The notes beneath the pieces were generated by a model that was not told where the DNA came from, ran no database searches, and saw only the letters and a program-made list of their open reading frames with translations. A stretch of DNA of 64,000 bases from Chaetoderma sp. LZ-2023a (Eukaryota; Mollusca; Caudofoveata; Chaetodermatida; Chaetodermatidae): contig CM067366.1 in the NCBI GenBank assembly GCA_034401795.1, forward strand, positions 84,182,147 through 84,246,146. The letters run 5' to 3'. The position numbers and the translations under genes are program-made. Numbering within the stretch: the stretch's first letter is position 1; the number at the start of each line of letters is the position of its first letter. Shown here in pieces: positions 21,201 through 29,649 of the stretch.

Positions 21201-21971
21201 ACAGGCCAAGAGAAGGCTTTTTAATTTACCACTGGAATGACTGACTCGATATTTCAGCGGTAAAATGTTAAAAAATACACTTATCTTTTACCTGCAATGA
21301 AATGGACAATGGTGAATGGACATTCCTCAAGACTGTTGCAAATACTAGTTTCCGCCTGCTTGTAGCCTATACATGTAGGTTAAGTTATGAATACATGTAT
21401 CTGTCACGCTAGTGGAGGATTCCAGTTTATCCATCAATCATGTGATGTCATAATCAACTATGTGACATGTAGGATGACATCATAATCAATTATGTAATGA
21501 ATGACATAACTAAGTTTGTCACCAATGTTTAGTTGATGATGGATTAAGCGTTGTTGTACAAGTTGTCTGTCTTTACTATTTAATAAACATGCTGTTGCTT
21601 AACTAAAGATGGGCGTGGTATACCTAAAACAGGATTCCTCCTTAACATGTATCTGTAGCCTCTCACAAGTTACTAAAACCTTTGTTACAGGCGTGGTTGA
21701 ACTCATGGCATCCGGCGCGATTGTTCTGGCTCATAACTCTGGTGGACCCAAGTTGGACATTGTTACGGACTATGAAGGTTCCAAGACTGGCTATTTAGCG
21801 GACTCCATCGAGACCTACTCCAGCTGTATGGAGGCTATATTCTCCCTGTCCTCGGATGAACAGATGAAGATACGGGAAAGTGGTCGTCAATCAGTCGCCC
21901 GTTTTTCTGACCAGGTTTTTGAGGAAGGATTTTTATCGTCCATTGAATCGCTATGTAGTAATAATCAGTAA
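15022..21971 (+). CDS. ALG11: ALG11, GDP-Man:Man3GlcNAc2-PP-dolichol alpha-1,2-mannosyltransferase
   Basis: ER-membrane glycosyltransferase (GT-B fold, GT4-type) that adds the fourth and fifth mannoses to the lipid-linked N-glycan precursor on the cytosolic face. Coding exons 15022-15279, 18516-19447 and 21691-21971 join in phase through GT-AG introns. Numbering from the tentative exon 1: N-terminal membrane helix about 8-33; [18 protein letters not shown] (67-84), the Gly-rich donor-binding loop; [11 protein letters not shown] and [53 protein letters not shown]; and the EX7E motif EHFGIGVVE (399-407), split by the last intron; then [12 protein letters not shown]. Stop TAA 21969-21971. Length and all motifs fit an intact enzyme. 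Introns carry many hairpin MITEs. I found no AATAAA after the stop. Confidence 0.95.
15311..15760 (+). mobile_element. Family A MITE split by a LINE fragment
   Basis: 15311-15376 is the left part (ATTGGTCAAGAAAATCTGATT, GAATGTCTAATTTGGAGGCC). 15690-15757 is the right part (TTGATAACCGAGCCAGCC, CCAGTGTTAAATTTTCAAAA, ATAGTCTCTTGGCTGG). About 280 bases of reverse-oriented LINE lie between, so the LINE landed in an existing MITE. Confidence 0.65.
15376..15655 (-). mobile_element. LINE fragment, C-terminal end of RT ORF
   Basis: The minus strand reads [41 protein letters not shown]: the 'WxxFGHVLRxPxDxPAQxA' tail typical of a LINE group. The nucleotide sequence closely matches 62389-62695, another minus-strand copy of the same family. 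Confidence 0.75.
15887..16096 (+). mobile_element. TTAA-type hairpin MITE, family A
   Basis: Left CTGA-CCCTTTAACCC, right end GTTTAGGG-TTAA (16093-16096). Centre GGCTCGGCTATCGAGCC with arms CCACTGGAATTACT / AGTGATTCCAGTGG and TTTTTGAAAATTTT / ATTTAAAAAATAG. Lies in the ALG11 intron. Confidence 0.8.
16345..16538 (-). mobile_element. Family A MITE, reverse orientation
   Basis: Left ACACTCATATCAGCCAAAAA, right CTTAAAGGG-TTAA (16535-16538). The core is partly deleted (CTCGATAACCGAGC retained). ALG11 intron. Confidence 0.75.
16660..17740. other. ALG11 intron sequence without assigned features
   Basis: AT-rich. An inverted pair ATTATTCGATTAAT / ATAATCGAATAATTG at 16679-16753 could be one end of a decayed hAT-type element, but no partner or target duplication was found. 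Confidence 0.4.
17740..17840 (-). mobile_element. Fragment of TTAA element family H
   Basis: AAAAGTTGAAATTTTCAAATTAGATTAAAAG, AGGTGTTCATTTTTCGACAAATTTGG: matches the reverse complement of the right half of the element at 38052-38261. Confidence 0.6.
18062..18226. mobile_element. Degenerate family A MITE
   Basis: Arms TTGAAAATTTATCAGTGGAATGACCGAGCCAG and a right half with TTCAAAATTAGTCTTCT and TTATGGACATTAA. The right end ACTAAAAGA-TTAA shares its TTAA (18223-18226) with the following family B element. Confidence 0.65.
18223..18433 (+). mobile_element. TTAA-flanked hairpin MITE, family B (best copy)
   Basis: TTAA-CCCTTTCACCGACAAATCC on the left and ATTCATCCGTGAAAGGG-TTAA on the right: intact TTAA on both sides and 9-base inverted ends CCCTTTCAC. 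The centre is an imperfect hairpin (ATATTTTGAAATTATTTTGAC / CAACTTAATTTCAAAATATTCG) around GCTACCCTGAGGTAGC. It lies 82 bases before the ALG11 exon at 18516. Confidence 0.85.
18516..19447 (+). CDS. ALG11: ALG11 main catalytic exon
   Basis: Acceptor TTTTGTAG ends at 18515; donor ATTG|GTGAGT at 19448. The first base completes Lys, giving [14 protein letters not shown] across the junction. It encodes the bulk of both Rossmann-like domains up to NEHFGI, the first half of the EX7E motif. Confidence 0.95.
19540..19885. mobile_element. Hairpin element E with a MITE nested in its right arm
   Basis: GTTGAATATTTTGAACATAATTGG and AGACATTGCTG / CAACAATGTCT, then ATTATGTTCAAAA. The expected TATTCAACAG end appears only after the family A insertion, at 19875-19884. 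Confidence 0.75.
19637..19876 (-). mobile_element. TTAA-flanked hairpin MITE, family A, reverse orientation
   Basis: TTAA-CCCTTTAACACCCATATC on the left, TTTGAGGGTTAAAGGG-TTAA on the right. Arms of about 65 bases are nearly perfect from AATGTCCATTTGCAGACC through CTCGATAACCGAG. Both arms carry the variant CATTGG/CCAATG in place of the usual CACTGG/CCAGTG. It sits in the ALG11 intron that splits the EX7E motif. Confidence 0.88.
20148..20180. repeat. GT-rich simple repeat
   Basis: GTGTGTGTGCGTGTGCGCACGCGTGTGTG. Confidence 0.7.
20740..20832. repeat. Hairpin element E
   Basis: GTTCAATATTTTGAACATAATT...TCTAATTAAGTTCAAAATATTC: imperfect palindrome with centre CTGCTTCGGGCAACA. Intact counterpart of the interrupted copy at 19540. 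Confidence 0.7.
20912..21160 (+). mobile_element. Family A MITE
   Basis: Left TTAA-CCCTTTAAATC. Long hairpin with centre GGCTTGGTTACCGAGCC and arms out to TTGAATGTCCATTTGCAGGCC / GGCCTGCAAATGGACATTCC. The right end GTCATAAAATGGTG is decayed. ALG11 intron. Confidence 0.8.
21170..21365. mobile_element. Degenerate family A MITE
   Basis: TTTACAGGCCAAGAGAAGG, TTTACCACTGGAATGACTGAC and a right part GAATGGACATTCCTCAAGAC. Ends lost. Confidence 0.55.
21430..21660 (+). repeat. Dispersed repeat F
   Basis: CATCAATCATGTGATGTCATAATCAACTATG... to TCTTTACTATTTAATAAACATGCTGTTG and ACTAAAGATGGGCGTGG. The same order occurs at 37530-37880. It ends 31 bases before the last ALG11 exon. Confidence 0.7.
21691..21971 (+). 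CDS. ALG11: ALG11 last coding exon
   Basis: Acceptor CCTTTGTTACAG ends at 21690. GC completes Gly, then [20 protein letters not shown]: second half of the EX7E motif and the conserved NSGGPK loop. Stop TAA at 21969-21971. Confidence 0.95.
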
Positions 21972-22094
21972 CATTGTCATATAATAGTAATAAGTTCAGT
22001 TTGTATTCAACATGGTCACATGGTTTAACTTAGATCCATGTAGAACATAGTGATGAAATACATGGTACATGCCTTTCACATACACCATGCAGGT

Positions 22095-22310
22095 AATAAT
22101 TACTTGTTCAAGTATATATATGCATCAAATTGGCATTGGGAGATGACCATTTGCAGACCAAGAGAAGAATTCTTTAGAAATCTTATGACTGCAATGTATT
22201 CTAATGACCTAAGAGTTTTAAAATATGCTTCTCTTGGCCTGAAAAACACCATTTGCTTTACAAAACTTTGTATTTTGATGACCACTTTTGACTCGTAAGG
22301 GTTTTAAATA
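22095..22310. mobile_element. Degenerate family A MITE
   Basis: GACCATTTGCAGACCAAGAGAAGA and AATATGCTTCTCTTGGCCTG inverted arms; central palindrome lost. Confidence 0.5.
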
Positions 22311-22688
22311 TTTAAATCTCCTTTAAGACATACCAATGAAATAGTTGTTTCCATTAATGTCTCCATGTACACGTCTGATATATCTAAACAATGATGATAA
22401 CTACACATACAGTAGTTTATTTGTCTATAAAAAATGGTAACAGTTCTCTGACAATGTCTGAAGCGAACGCGAACATTTCAGCTTCACATTTGACTCGTGT
22501 ATATAAATTTAACTGTAGTCTGTACTGTGATGGCTGTTAGGGCATACATGGCATAACACTGATTATGACCGTATTGGCATAATATAGTAAGTTAGTGAGT
22601 AAGTTTAGGTTTTAATGTAGCGTTCACGTAAGAGCTCAGTGATTGTACATATGTTACCTCTGGTCATTGAGCCTGGTCTCCCATAGTC
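22311..22688. other. No gene or repeat recognised downstream of ALG11
   Basis: AT-rich, no clear polyadenylation signal. Confidence 0.4.
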
Positions 22689-22868
22689 CTTTAATGGACC
22701 AGTTTTTTCAGAAAAATTAAAAATTTTGCCTAGTAAATGTCCATTTGCTGATAAAGAGAACCAGTCATTCCAGTGGTAAATTTTCAAAAATTGTTTTCTT
22801 GACCTAATGGGCATTTCTGAAGACCACTGTAAAGGTGGGTTTTGGCTGGCTTGACCATTAAAGGGTTA
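22689..22868 (+). mobile_element. Family A MITE (variant ends)
   Basis: CCTTTAATGGACCAG left, GGCTGGCTTGACCATTAAAGGG-TTAG right. Arms GTAAATGTCCATTTGC and CTAATGGGCATTTC. The 'ATGGTCAAGCCGGCC' variant of the family end also occurs at 51577 and 61680. Confidence 0.65.
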
Positions 22869-22869
22869 G

Positions 22870-23064
22870 GGAGCGTTCAGCTCGGTTGCATTCACATTAC
22901 CTACACTGCCCTTGCAGGTACCTATTTACGGCTAGGTGGACTAGAGCAATGCGGAGTGAAGCGCCTTGCTCAAGGACACACAATGTGGTGGGCTGGCCAC
23001 GAGGAGAGCTGTCAACCTTTGAGTTATCAACCCTCGCTCCTAACCACTCGGCCACTACGCCTCT
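22870..23064 (-). mobile_element. tRNA-derived SINE
   Basis: On the minus strand it begins GAGGCGTAGTGGCCGAGTGG, TTAGGAGCGAGGGTTGATAACTC: a tRNA-like head with an A box (TGGCCGAGTGGTTAGGAGC) and a decayed B box (AGGTTGACAGCTC). The body has CCTTGAGCAAGGCGCTTCAC and a TAGGTACCTGCAAGGGCAG stretch seen in many animal SINEs. tRNA-Ser/Leu-like origin is inferred from the A box. Confidence 0.7.
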
Positions 23065-23169
23065 ATTTGTGTGTGCGTGCGTGCGTGTGATATACCTGTG
23101 CTCAGACTTCACTGATGTTTAAATAGTGTTGTGCTGTAGCTTACATGTAAAATTTACACAGGAGATCAT

Positions 23170-23404
23170 GATTGCTCGAGAAAATCTAAATTATTGCTAC
23201 ATGTACATTGAATGGCCATTTGCAGGCCAAGCAAAGATTGTCTTTGAAAATTTACCCTGGCAGTAATGACTGGCTTGGTACATGTAACTGAGCGAGCTAT
23301 TCCTCTGGTAGATTTTCAAAGATAATCTTCTCTTTGCAGGTAAATGGAGATTGCTCAAGGCCAGGGTACAGGCTGGTTTTGGCCGGAGTGACCGTTAAAG
23401 TGTT
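23170..23404 (+). mobile_element. Family A MITE (degenerate core)
   Basis: TGCTCGAGAAAATCTAAATT left, TTGGCCGGAGTGACCGTTAAAG right. Arms TGGCCATTTGCAGGCCAAGC and CTTTGCAGGTAAATGGAG. Confidence 0.65.
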
Positions 23405-23539
23405 GAATGCTCAAATTTGTTCAAGAAAATTTCGATTTTCTCATAATGTCCATTTGCAGACCAAGAGATTATTTTGGAAAATTTATCACTGGAATCACTG
23501 GCTTGTTTATCGTTTATACATGTTAGGACGAGCAATGTG

Positions 23540-23699
23540 TTAACCCTTTATTCACTGATGAATTTCTCATTTTCAAGGCAATCACACAGGAAATCTGTTG
23601 AATATTTTGAAATTAATTTAACTGGAAGCATGTTCAACAGAATAAGTTTTATATTATAACGAATTAACTTTTTCAGCGATTTGCTAGTGAAAGGGTTAG
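23540..23699 (-). mobile_element. TTAA-flanked MITE family B, centre deleted
   Basis: TTAA-CCCTTTATTCACTGATG, TCATTTTCAAGGCAATCACAC, GTTGAATATTTTGAAATTAA, then AGCGATTTGCTAGTGAAAGGG-TTAG. This is the reverse orientation of the 18223 element, with half of its hairpin missing. Confidence 0.75.
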
Positions 23700-23770
23700 T
23701 ACAGTGACTCACGGGACAAGAGATCTCAAGCAACAAGTTTGTGTATGCCACAGGGAACAACTAGTGGGAA
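23571..23770 (+). repeat. 200-bp direct duplication, copy 1
   Basis: Identical to 24525-24724 except for about four substitutions and no indels, offset exactly 954 bases. Includes most of the family B element plus 70 bases of flank (TCACGGGACAAGAGATCTCA). Confidence 0.9.
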
Positions 23771-24217
23771 TTTCCTAAAATAGTCTTCGGATGGTCTTCA
23801 AATAGACATTTCTTAAGACCATTGCGGAAGCGTTTTTGGCGGCTATAAGTGTTTACGGGTTGAGTAGTATGACATAAGTAATGTCTCAAATTGGTGTGTT
23901 TGTGTGTGCGTGCCCGCGTGTGTACGTACATGCATGTTATATATTAATCAAGGACCAAGTATTCATGATTGAATGCATTTACATGTACAATAGAATTCAT
24001 AAATATGTACATAGCTACAGTATATACGCCGCTTACAGGGTATTTGGGGACTTTTCCATATACCGTAATTAATATTTAATGTAAAAATTAAATTTGTTAA
24101 ATTAATATGTACAATTTCATTCTTTGTAAACTGATAAGAAATAATGTAAGACCTTTCTTCTCTGTTGATAGATTGTTTTTGTTTGTTATGAGTGACATCA
24201 TATTGGCTATAAATTTA

Positions 24218-24365
24218 ACCCGTTAATAGTCTAGATGGCAAGAAAATGACTTGCAGTTTGGTTGAGAAATGTCCATTTGCAGAATAAGTACATGTAAAGG
24301 CGATATATTTGAAAGTTTACAACTGGAATGACTGGCTCAATATCTGTTGTTAATTTTTCAAAACT
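24218..24365. mobile_element. Family A MITE, left half
   Basis: TTAA-CCCGTTAATAGTCTAG, GAGAAATGTCCATTTGCAG, ACAACTGGAATGACTGGCTC; the right arm is lost. Confidence 0.6.
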
Positions 24366-24524
24366 GCCTGTGCTGTTGCTGTATTGTCACCTGATATGAT
24401 TTTAGGGTAAATTATATTTTAATTTTCACTGCCAATTCAAGGGGCCCATACAGGAGATGTCTGGAAAATAATTTGAATCTTACTGGATATTCTTGCTGTC
24501 AAAGGATGCAGCAAATGTGAGTGC

Positions 24525-24724
24525 TTTCAAGGCAATCACACAGGAAATCTGTTGAATATTTTGAAATTAATTTAACTGGACGCATATTCAACAGAATAAG
24601 TTTTATATTATAACGAATTAACTTTTTCAGCGATTTGCTAGTGAATGGGTTAGTACAGTGACTCACGGGACAAGAGATCTCAAGCAACAAGTTTGTGTAT
24701 GCCACCGGGAACAACTAGTGGGAA
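24525..24724 (+). repeat. 200-bp direct duplication, copy 2
   Basis: Copy of 23571-23770; see that entry. The left TTAA end of the MITE is not included, so this copy arose by duplication and not by transposition of the MITE. Confidence 0.9.
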
Positions 24725-25080
24725 ACAACCTTTTGGCGGAAAAGGTTGGTTGTAAATAGACTGGCCAACCTTTATTGTTGGGGCCAACTTGTTAGTTGGT
24801 GACACGCAAGTGGATTTCTTACTAGTGATTTAGCATCCTGTGGATCACTACTGCCTTCAGCAGATTCATCTTGTCCTAAAAGTATGTTTTCATATTCGGT
24901 GCAGATGCACTTGTAGGCTCAAACAGCTTTCACAATAATCACCAGAATATTTGTTACATCATAACGAATGTCTTGTGCCAGTAGGCCTACATCTACAGTC
25001 TGGAGGTTAATCCCCATATTTACTTTTCAAGGTAACTATACAGGAAAACTCTTGACTATTTTGAAATTAATTTAACTGGA
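24725..25080. other. Unassigned sequence
   Basis: Contains CCAACCTTT / AAAGGTTGG short inverted pairs near 24730-24775. No ORF or known repeat. Confidence 0.4.
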
Positions 25081-25084
25081 AGCC

Positions 25085-25720
25085 ACAGAAATTGTCAAAA
25101 CATCTTAGCTGATTGACAGATTGCATCCAAATTTGGCTGGATTGGACCATGTTGTCGCAGGCTCTAGATCTTCATTTTAGAATTTTGATTGGCCATTGTT
25201 TGGTCATTTTCGTTTTTGGTGAAAATCTGATATTTTATCAGAAATTGATTTCGACCAAATTTAACTAGACATCATATGGTGGTACACTCCAGAACGTCTA
25301 TAGGTATTCATAATCATGATTTGTCATTTTTAGGGGTGAACATTTACCAGAAATTCTTTAAAATGCAACTCATCCTTTAAAATGCAATTCATCCTTATTC
25401 AATTGACCGATTTAAACCAAATTTGGTCAGAAGTACCCCATGGTGAATTTTGATTGGTGGATTCCTCCAGCACCCCATCTTGCTTTTTATGGATTTTGAA
25501 ACCGAAATTTATTTTATATAGGTATGTTTTTTGGTATAATGATTTCAAATTTTCCACTTTCGAAACTGTCGGATAAATGGGTTGGTGGCTATCTTTGATT
25601 TTTTTTCCTGCCAAACGCTTCTATAGTAAAGCAAGCAATGGGAAATTTAAAGATGATGGCCATTCTAGTTGAAATGCCTCTGCTCCAGGTGAGCGAAACA
25701 GGCCTCTTGGGCCTCTTGTT
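25085..25720 (+). mobile_element. GGGCCTCTTGTT-type element, 3' fragment
   Basis: Body units with TGACAGATTGCATCCAAATTTGGC and AGAATTTTGATTGGCCA, then the 3' end GTTGAAATGCC...CTCCAGGTGAGCGAAACAGG and GGGCCTCTTGTT (25709-25720). Same end as 33160-33220 and 37320-37370. Confidence 0.7.
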
Positions 25721-25785
25721 TAAAATTTATATTTGGGAGGACTTGCTCGCTTATCAAGGTAGGCATTAGATTAGGGGTCAATTAA

Positions 25786-25840
25786 TTAAAATAGTCTTCT
25801 CGACCAGCTAATGGGCATTTCTGAAGACCATTAAAAGGTT
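25786..25840. mobile_element. Family A MITE, right-end scrap
   Basis: AAAATAGTCTTCTCGACCAG, TGGGCATTTCTGAAGACC. Confidence 0.5.
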
Positions 25841-26304
25841 ATGATGTGAGGTGTGTTTTCAGACTTTATGACATTGTATGATATGTAAAATATATTAATT
25901 TGAAGATTTTGAAATCATATGTATGTGTGAATTTTCCAATTAATTTTATAGCTGCGACATCATTTTTTGCATGAAGGACAGACAGACAAATACATGTATC
26001 TGCTGTGAGCTGGGCCTGAAATTAGCGATGGCCAAGTGGTTTGTGACTAGTAGAATTGCTGACAGACCAATAGGCTTGCTTACTGTAACTCACTCGATTA
26101 AGACTAGTATTTTTTTCTACCTATATTTATAATATGCTAGATTACAAATTTGCAATTCGTATAACTTCTGATCAATACTCGGTGACCAGTTGATCGACGT
26201 TGGTTAAATTTTTTTAGATTTTTACGGACTGAAAAAACTGTCATTTGAGAAAATTGAATGTTATTGCCTTATTGGTACATTAAGTTATTTCAGTGACTTG
26301 TACA

Positions 26305-26793
26305 TAGTGTCGTTCCAATTAATCAATTTGATCAATAATTGATTGGTTTGCATGTCCAACCAACAGATCGATCATGATTTCAGAAATCGATTCTGACTGC
26401 TTATAAATTTATGATAATAAAACTGCAGATGATTCTTTTTTTGGGGCAACGCCATTTTAATTTCATTTTTACAGACCTAAATAACATAGCATTACTCCAT
26501 GCGAGTCCATACTCTAAGACATTAACCCTCTCAACGCTGAAACCACCATACCAATAGCCTGTTGAATACTTTTTAAATTATTTGACTGCAACAGCTTCCA
26601 ATAAAATTAGTTTTAAAATATTCAACAGATTATTTCTTAAAGGTTAAATATCCATGAGCATGCAATAATCATTGCATTCAAAATTTCAGATATGGTAAAA
26701 ATGAGAAAATATTACGATCGATCATTAAATGATCATTGGTTAGTTTGTAAAACCGATCATCGATCACAAAACTAGTACCAATTCCCAACACTA
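26305..26793 (+). mobile_element. hAT-like MITE with 8-bp target duplication
   Basis: Ends TAGTGTCGTTCCAATTAATC and GGTACTAGTTTT...ATTCCCAACACTA form inverted termini (TAGTGTxG...TTCCAATT). Flanks CTTGTACA (26297-26304) and CCTGTACA (26794-26801) agree at 7 of 8 bases, the size expected for hAT elements. No ORF inside. A TTAA element is nested at 26522-26647. Confidence 0.75.
26522..26647 (+). mobile_element. Short TTAA MITE (family B-like) nested in hAT-like MITE
   Basis: TTAA-CCCTCTCAACGCTG left; TTTCTTAAAGG-TTAA right. Hairpin CTGTTGAATACTTTTTAAATT / ATTAGTTTTAAAATATTCAACAG. Confidence 0.7.
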
Positions 26794-26837
26794 CCTGTAC
26801 ATAAAATCAGTACATATTAAATCCATTTGGAGAATTA

Positions 26838-26838
26838 C

Positions 26839-26865
<27 letters not shown>
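26838..26865. repeat. (AT)n microsatellite
   Basis: About 14 TA/AT units leading directly into the GA tract. Confidence 0.95.
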
Positions 26866-26878
<13 letters not shown>

Positions 26879-26958
26879 CGAGAGCGAGAGAGAGCGAGAG
26901 CGAGAGAGAGCGAGAGAGAGAGAGAGCGAGAGAGAGAGAGCGAGCGAGAGAGAGAGCT

Positions 26959-27016
<58 letters not shown>

Positions 27017-27099
27017 GGGAGGGAGGGAGGGAGAGAGAGAGAGATAGAGAGAGAGCGAGATAGAGAGAGAGAGAGAGAGAGAGCGAGATAGAGAGAGAG

Positions 27100-27137
<38 letters not shown>

Positions 27138-27196
27138 CGAGCGAGAGAGAGAGAGCGAGATAGAGAGAGAGAGAGAGAGAGAGCGAGCGAGATAGC

Positions 27197-27230
<34 letters not shown>

Positions 27231-27231
27231 T

Positions 27232-27262
<31 letters not shown>

Positions 27263-27378
27263 CAGAGAGCGAGAGAGAGGAGAGAGCGAGAGAGAGGAGA
27301 GAGAGCGAGATAGAGAGAGAGCGAGAGAGAGAGAGCGAGAGAGAGAGAGAGAGCGAGATAGAGAGAGAGAGAGAGAGC

Positions 27379-27416
<38 letters not shown>

Positions 27417-27432
27417 TAGAGAGAGCGAGAGC

Positions 27433-27464
<32 letters not shown>

Positions 27465-27523
27465 GAGAGCGAGATAGAGAGAGAGAGAGCGAGCGAGAGA
27501 GAGAGAGAGAGAGAGAGAGAGCG
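26865..27523. repeat. ~660-bp GA/GC-AGA microsatellite
   Basis: (GA)n with interspersed GCGA and TAGA variants and one GGGAGGGAGG block near 27015. Purine on one strand throughout, so it may form triplex (H-DNA) structure. The long minus-strand Ser/Leu open frame across it is a by-product. Confidence 0.97.
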
Positions 27524-27545
27524 AATATCAGTCTATTAGTGGTTG

Positions 27546-27762
27546 TTAACACTTTAAACCTCAAGTTTGTTTTAAAAATTCAAATTTTCTCATAGAAAAT
27601 GTCAATTTATAGACCAAGAGAAAACTATTTTTGAAAATGTACTACTGGAATAATTGGCTCGGTTGTCATTCCAGTGGTAAATTTTGAAAACTAATCTCTT
27701 GGTCTGCAAATGGATATTTATCAAGAGCACTGCAGAAGCTGTTTTTGACTGATTGGGTTTAA
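27546..27762 (+). mobile_element. TTAA-flanked MITE family A, centre shortened
   Basis: TTAA-CACTTTAAACCTCAAG left; TGATTGGGT-TTAA right. GGCTCGGTTGTCATTCCAG shows a deletion of part of the right central arm. Confidence 0.75.
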
Positions 27763-27787
27763 TGTTATGTATTGACTCAGACATGTC

Positions 27788-28002
27788 TTAACCTTTTAAC
27801 ACTCGAATTTAGAAAATGTCCATTTTCAGACCAAGAGAAGACTATTTTTGAAAATTTATCACAGGAATGACTGGCTCGATAACCGAGCCAGTCATTCCTG
27901 TGATAAATTTTCAAAAATAGTCTTCTATTGGTCTACAAATGGACAATTCTCAGGACCACTGCCGAAGCTGTTTTTTGGCTGGTGTGAGTGTTAAAGGGTT
28001 AA
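27788..28002 (+). mobile_element. TTAA-flanked MITE family A, inverted core
   Basis: TTAA-CCTTTTAACACTCG left; GTGAGTGTTAAAGGG-TTAA right. Near-perfect arms with the paired variant CACAGG/CCTGTG. The centre reads CTCGATAACCGAG, opposite to other copies with this end orientation (CTCGGTTATCGAG). Confidence 0.88.
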
Positions 28003-28045
28003 CGATTGCATTAATGCAAGGAAAATTGGAACAGACATTTAAAAA

Positions 28046-28300
28046 AGCTGTTAGATATTTTGAAACTAATTTGACTGGAAGCCGAAGAACACGTATGTAA
28101 CTATGATGTCATTTACGGAGAAGCTCCACAAATCCGCACTTTCTACTTAGACATAGACAAATAGTGAATTGTGTTGAAGACTACATTTATTTTTGAAGAT
28201 TTTTCACTGGAATGACTGGCTCAGATACTGAGTAAAAGGATATTGTCAAAGATCGCTGCAGAAGAGTAAAGTGTATTGTCCCCGACCTTAATCTTATAGC
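28046..28300. mobile_element. Degenerate hairpin scraps (families B and A)
   Basis: GCTGTTAGATATTTTGAAAC...ACTGGAAGCC at 28046-28085; AAGACTACATTTATTTTTGAAG and CACTGGAATGACTGGCTCAG at 28170-28225. Confidence 0.5.
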
Positions 28301-28469
28301 AATATACGGTTTGTGATTCACCTGGCACACTTACCAGCCCGCTGACTGGCATTGAATATTACTTCGTAGGGATTCCTGAATCATGACAATGTGTTTGAAA
28401 GTGTGTCGTCGAAAACTAACCCTTACCTGTGCCCATACATTGTTTCGATGTATCTCGATAGGAAACAGG

Positions 28470-28555
28470 ATGATTATTTCGAAAACAATTTGACTGAAAG
28501 ATCTCAGGCAGTAATAATTTTCAGTCAAATTATATTTAAGTACTCAACAATTTAA
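28470..28555. repeat. Hairpin (ACAATTTGACTGAAA type)
   Basis: GAAAACAATTTGACTGAAAG / TTTTCAGTCAAATTATATTT arms, loop ATCTCAGGCAGTAATAA. Confidence 0.55.
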
Positions 28556-28805
28556 ATTACATTGTACAAGTTGTATAGATTATAATAAACACTACATGCA
28601 TCTAGCACCTTATCTATGCTGGTGAATTGCCTCTAGTCATTAAACAATTCTAACATTGATCCCTTGTCACGTATTGTTAATGCTGTGTCTAAACAATGGA
28701 GGGATCTGATCTGTCACTTAAGTATCTCACATAATGAATTACATCACTAGTCAGCTGACATCACAATCATTATGATGTATAACTCTGTTAAGACACACAA
28801 TTTTA

Positions 28806-29615
28806 CATTCATCAGAAACGATTGTAACTACTCTGTAGCCTACATCTTCTTCCCGATATGAATAATTGCACTATTTTCGCAAAATTATAGATTGCATTTA
28901 CACATGGAAACAATGACCCAAGGAATAATGTTTCACTTCTTACATTATTCACACCAATACGGGCATATTTAAATCGGAGATGGGCAAAACGGCATGTGTG
29001 CAAATTTGTCGGCCTACCACATACAGCCATCCTCAACCTCTCCTACCCACCTCATCACACTCGCACCCATTCATCTCCAATATTTTTCAATCCGGATGTT
29101 TTCAAGGATGGCATTATTGGATCCGCAATTAGGCCTACTACTGTTAGTCCCTAAAGATTATTTATTCCATACATTGAAATATTGCAGATTGTGTTCATTA
29201 TTTATTGCCCAATGTTTACTGGGCTATGCCTATTAATATGCGAATATAGCTACCCATAAAACCATTTGTTATCCTAATAGATTTTCAAGAATCATAATTT
29301 TTTGATTTCTTGAAGAATTAGCTTCAACCTGAGATAAATTATGTTATGGTATGTAAAGTCTATCCCATTAAATGCACATTTTAAAATACATAACCTTTGT
29401 ACTAAAGACAGAAAAATATTGATCCAGCTCACAGCACCGTTCCCGGTGTGACGTCATCGCGAGTGGTGACGTGTTTTAGACTGAGGCGTCATTTAATCTC
29501 ATTATTGGGCTGTCTAACATATTTTCTCTCACTCCAAAGTGAGGTTATTGTATTTAAATAGTGCAATAGATCATAAAGTTAATTGAAATTCGTTATCGAT
29601 ATCAAGTCCTCACAA
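28806..29615 (+). repeat. ~0.7-0.8 kb dispersed repeat, copy 1
   Basis: Colinear with 56963-57620: AACTxCTCTGTAGCCTA, CATCCTCAACCTCTCC, GGATCCGCAATTAGGCCTAC, TTGAAATATTGCAGATT, GCGAATATAGCTA, GACAGAAAAATATTGAxCCAG, CCGTTCCCGGTGTGA, AGGCxTCATTTAATCTC. No ORF and no terminal repeats recognised; family unknown. Confidence 0.85.
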
Positions 29616-29649
29616 GACCTTTAACTGTAAAATTACCTCGAAATTGGAT

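Larger units (their letters stand above)
23404..23863 (+). mobile_element. Family A MITE interrupted by a family B MITE
   Basis: Left half 23404-23540 (GCTCAAATTTGTTCAAGAAA, CATAATGTCCATTTGCAGACC). Right half 23771-23863 (TTCCTAAAATAGTCTTCGG, AAATAGACATTTCTTAAGACC, AAGTGTTTACGGG). A 230-base segment with a family B element splits them. Confidence 0.65.

Noticed and set aside
21609..21690. N-terminal extension of the last ALG11 exon in the same open frame
   Set aside because: A clear TTACAG acceptor at 21690 restores the conserved GVVE sequence; the upstream part is intron and repeat F.
26791..27564. 257-codon minus-strand open frame rich in Ser and Leu
   Set aside because: It is the translation of a (GA)n microsatellite.
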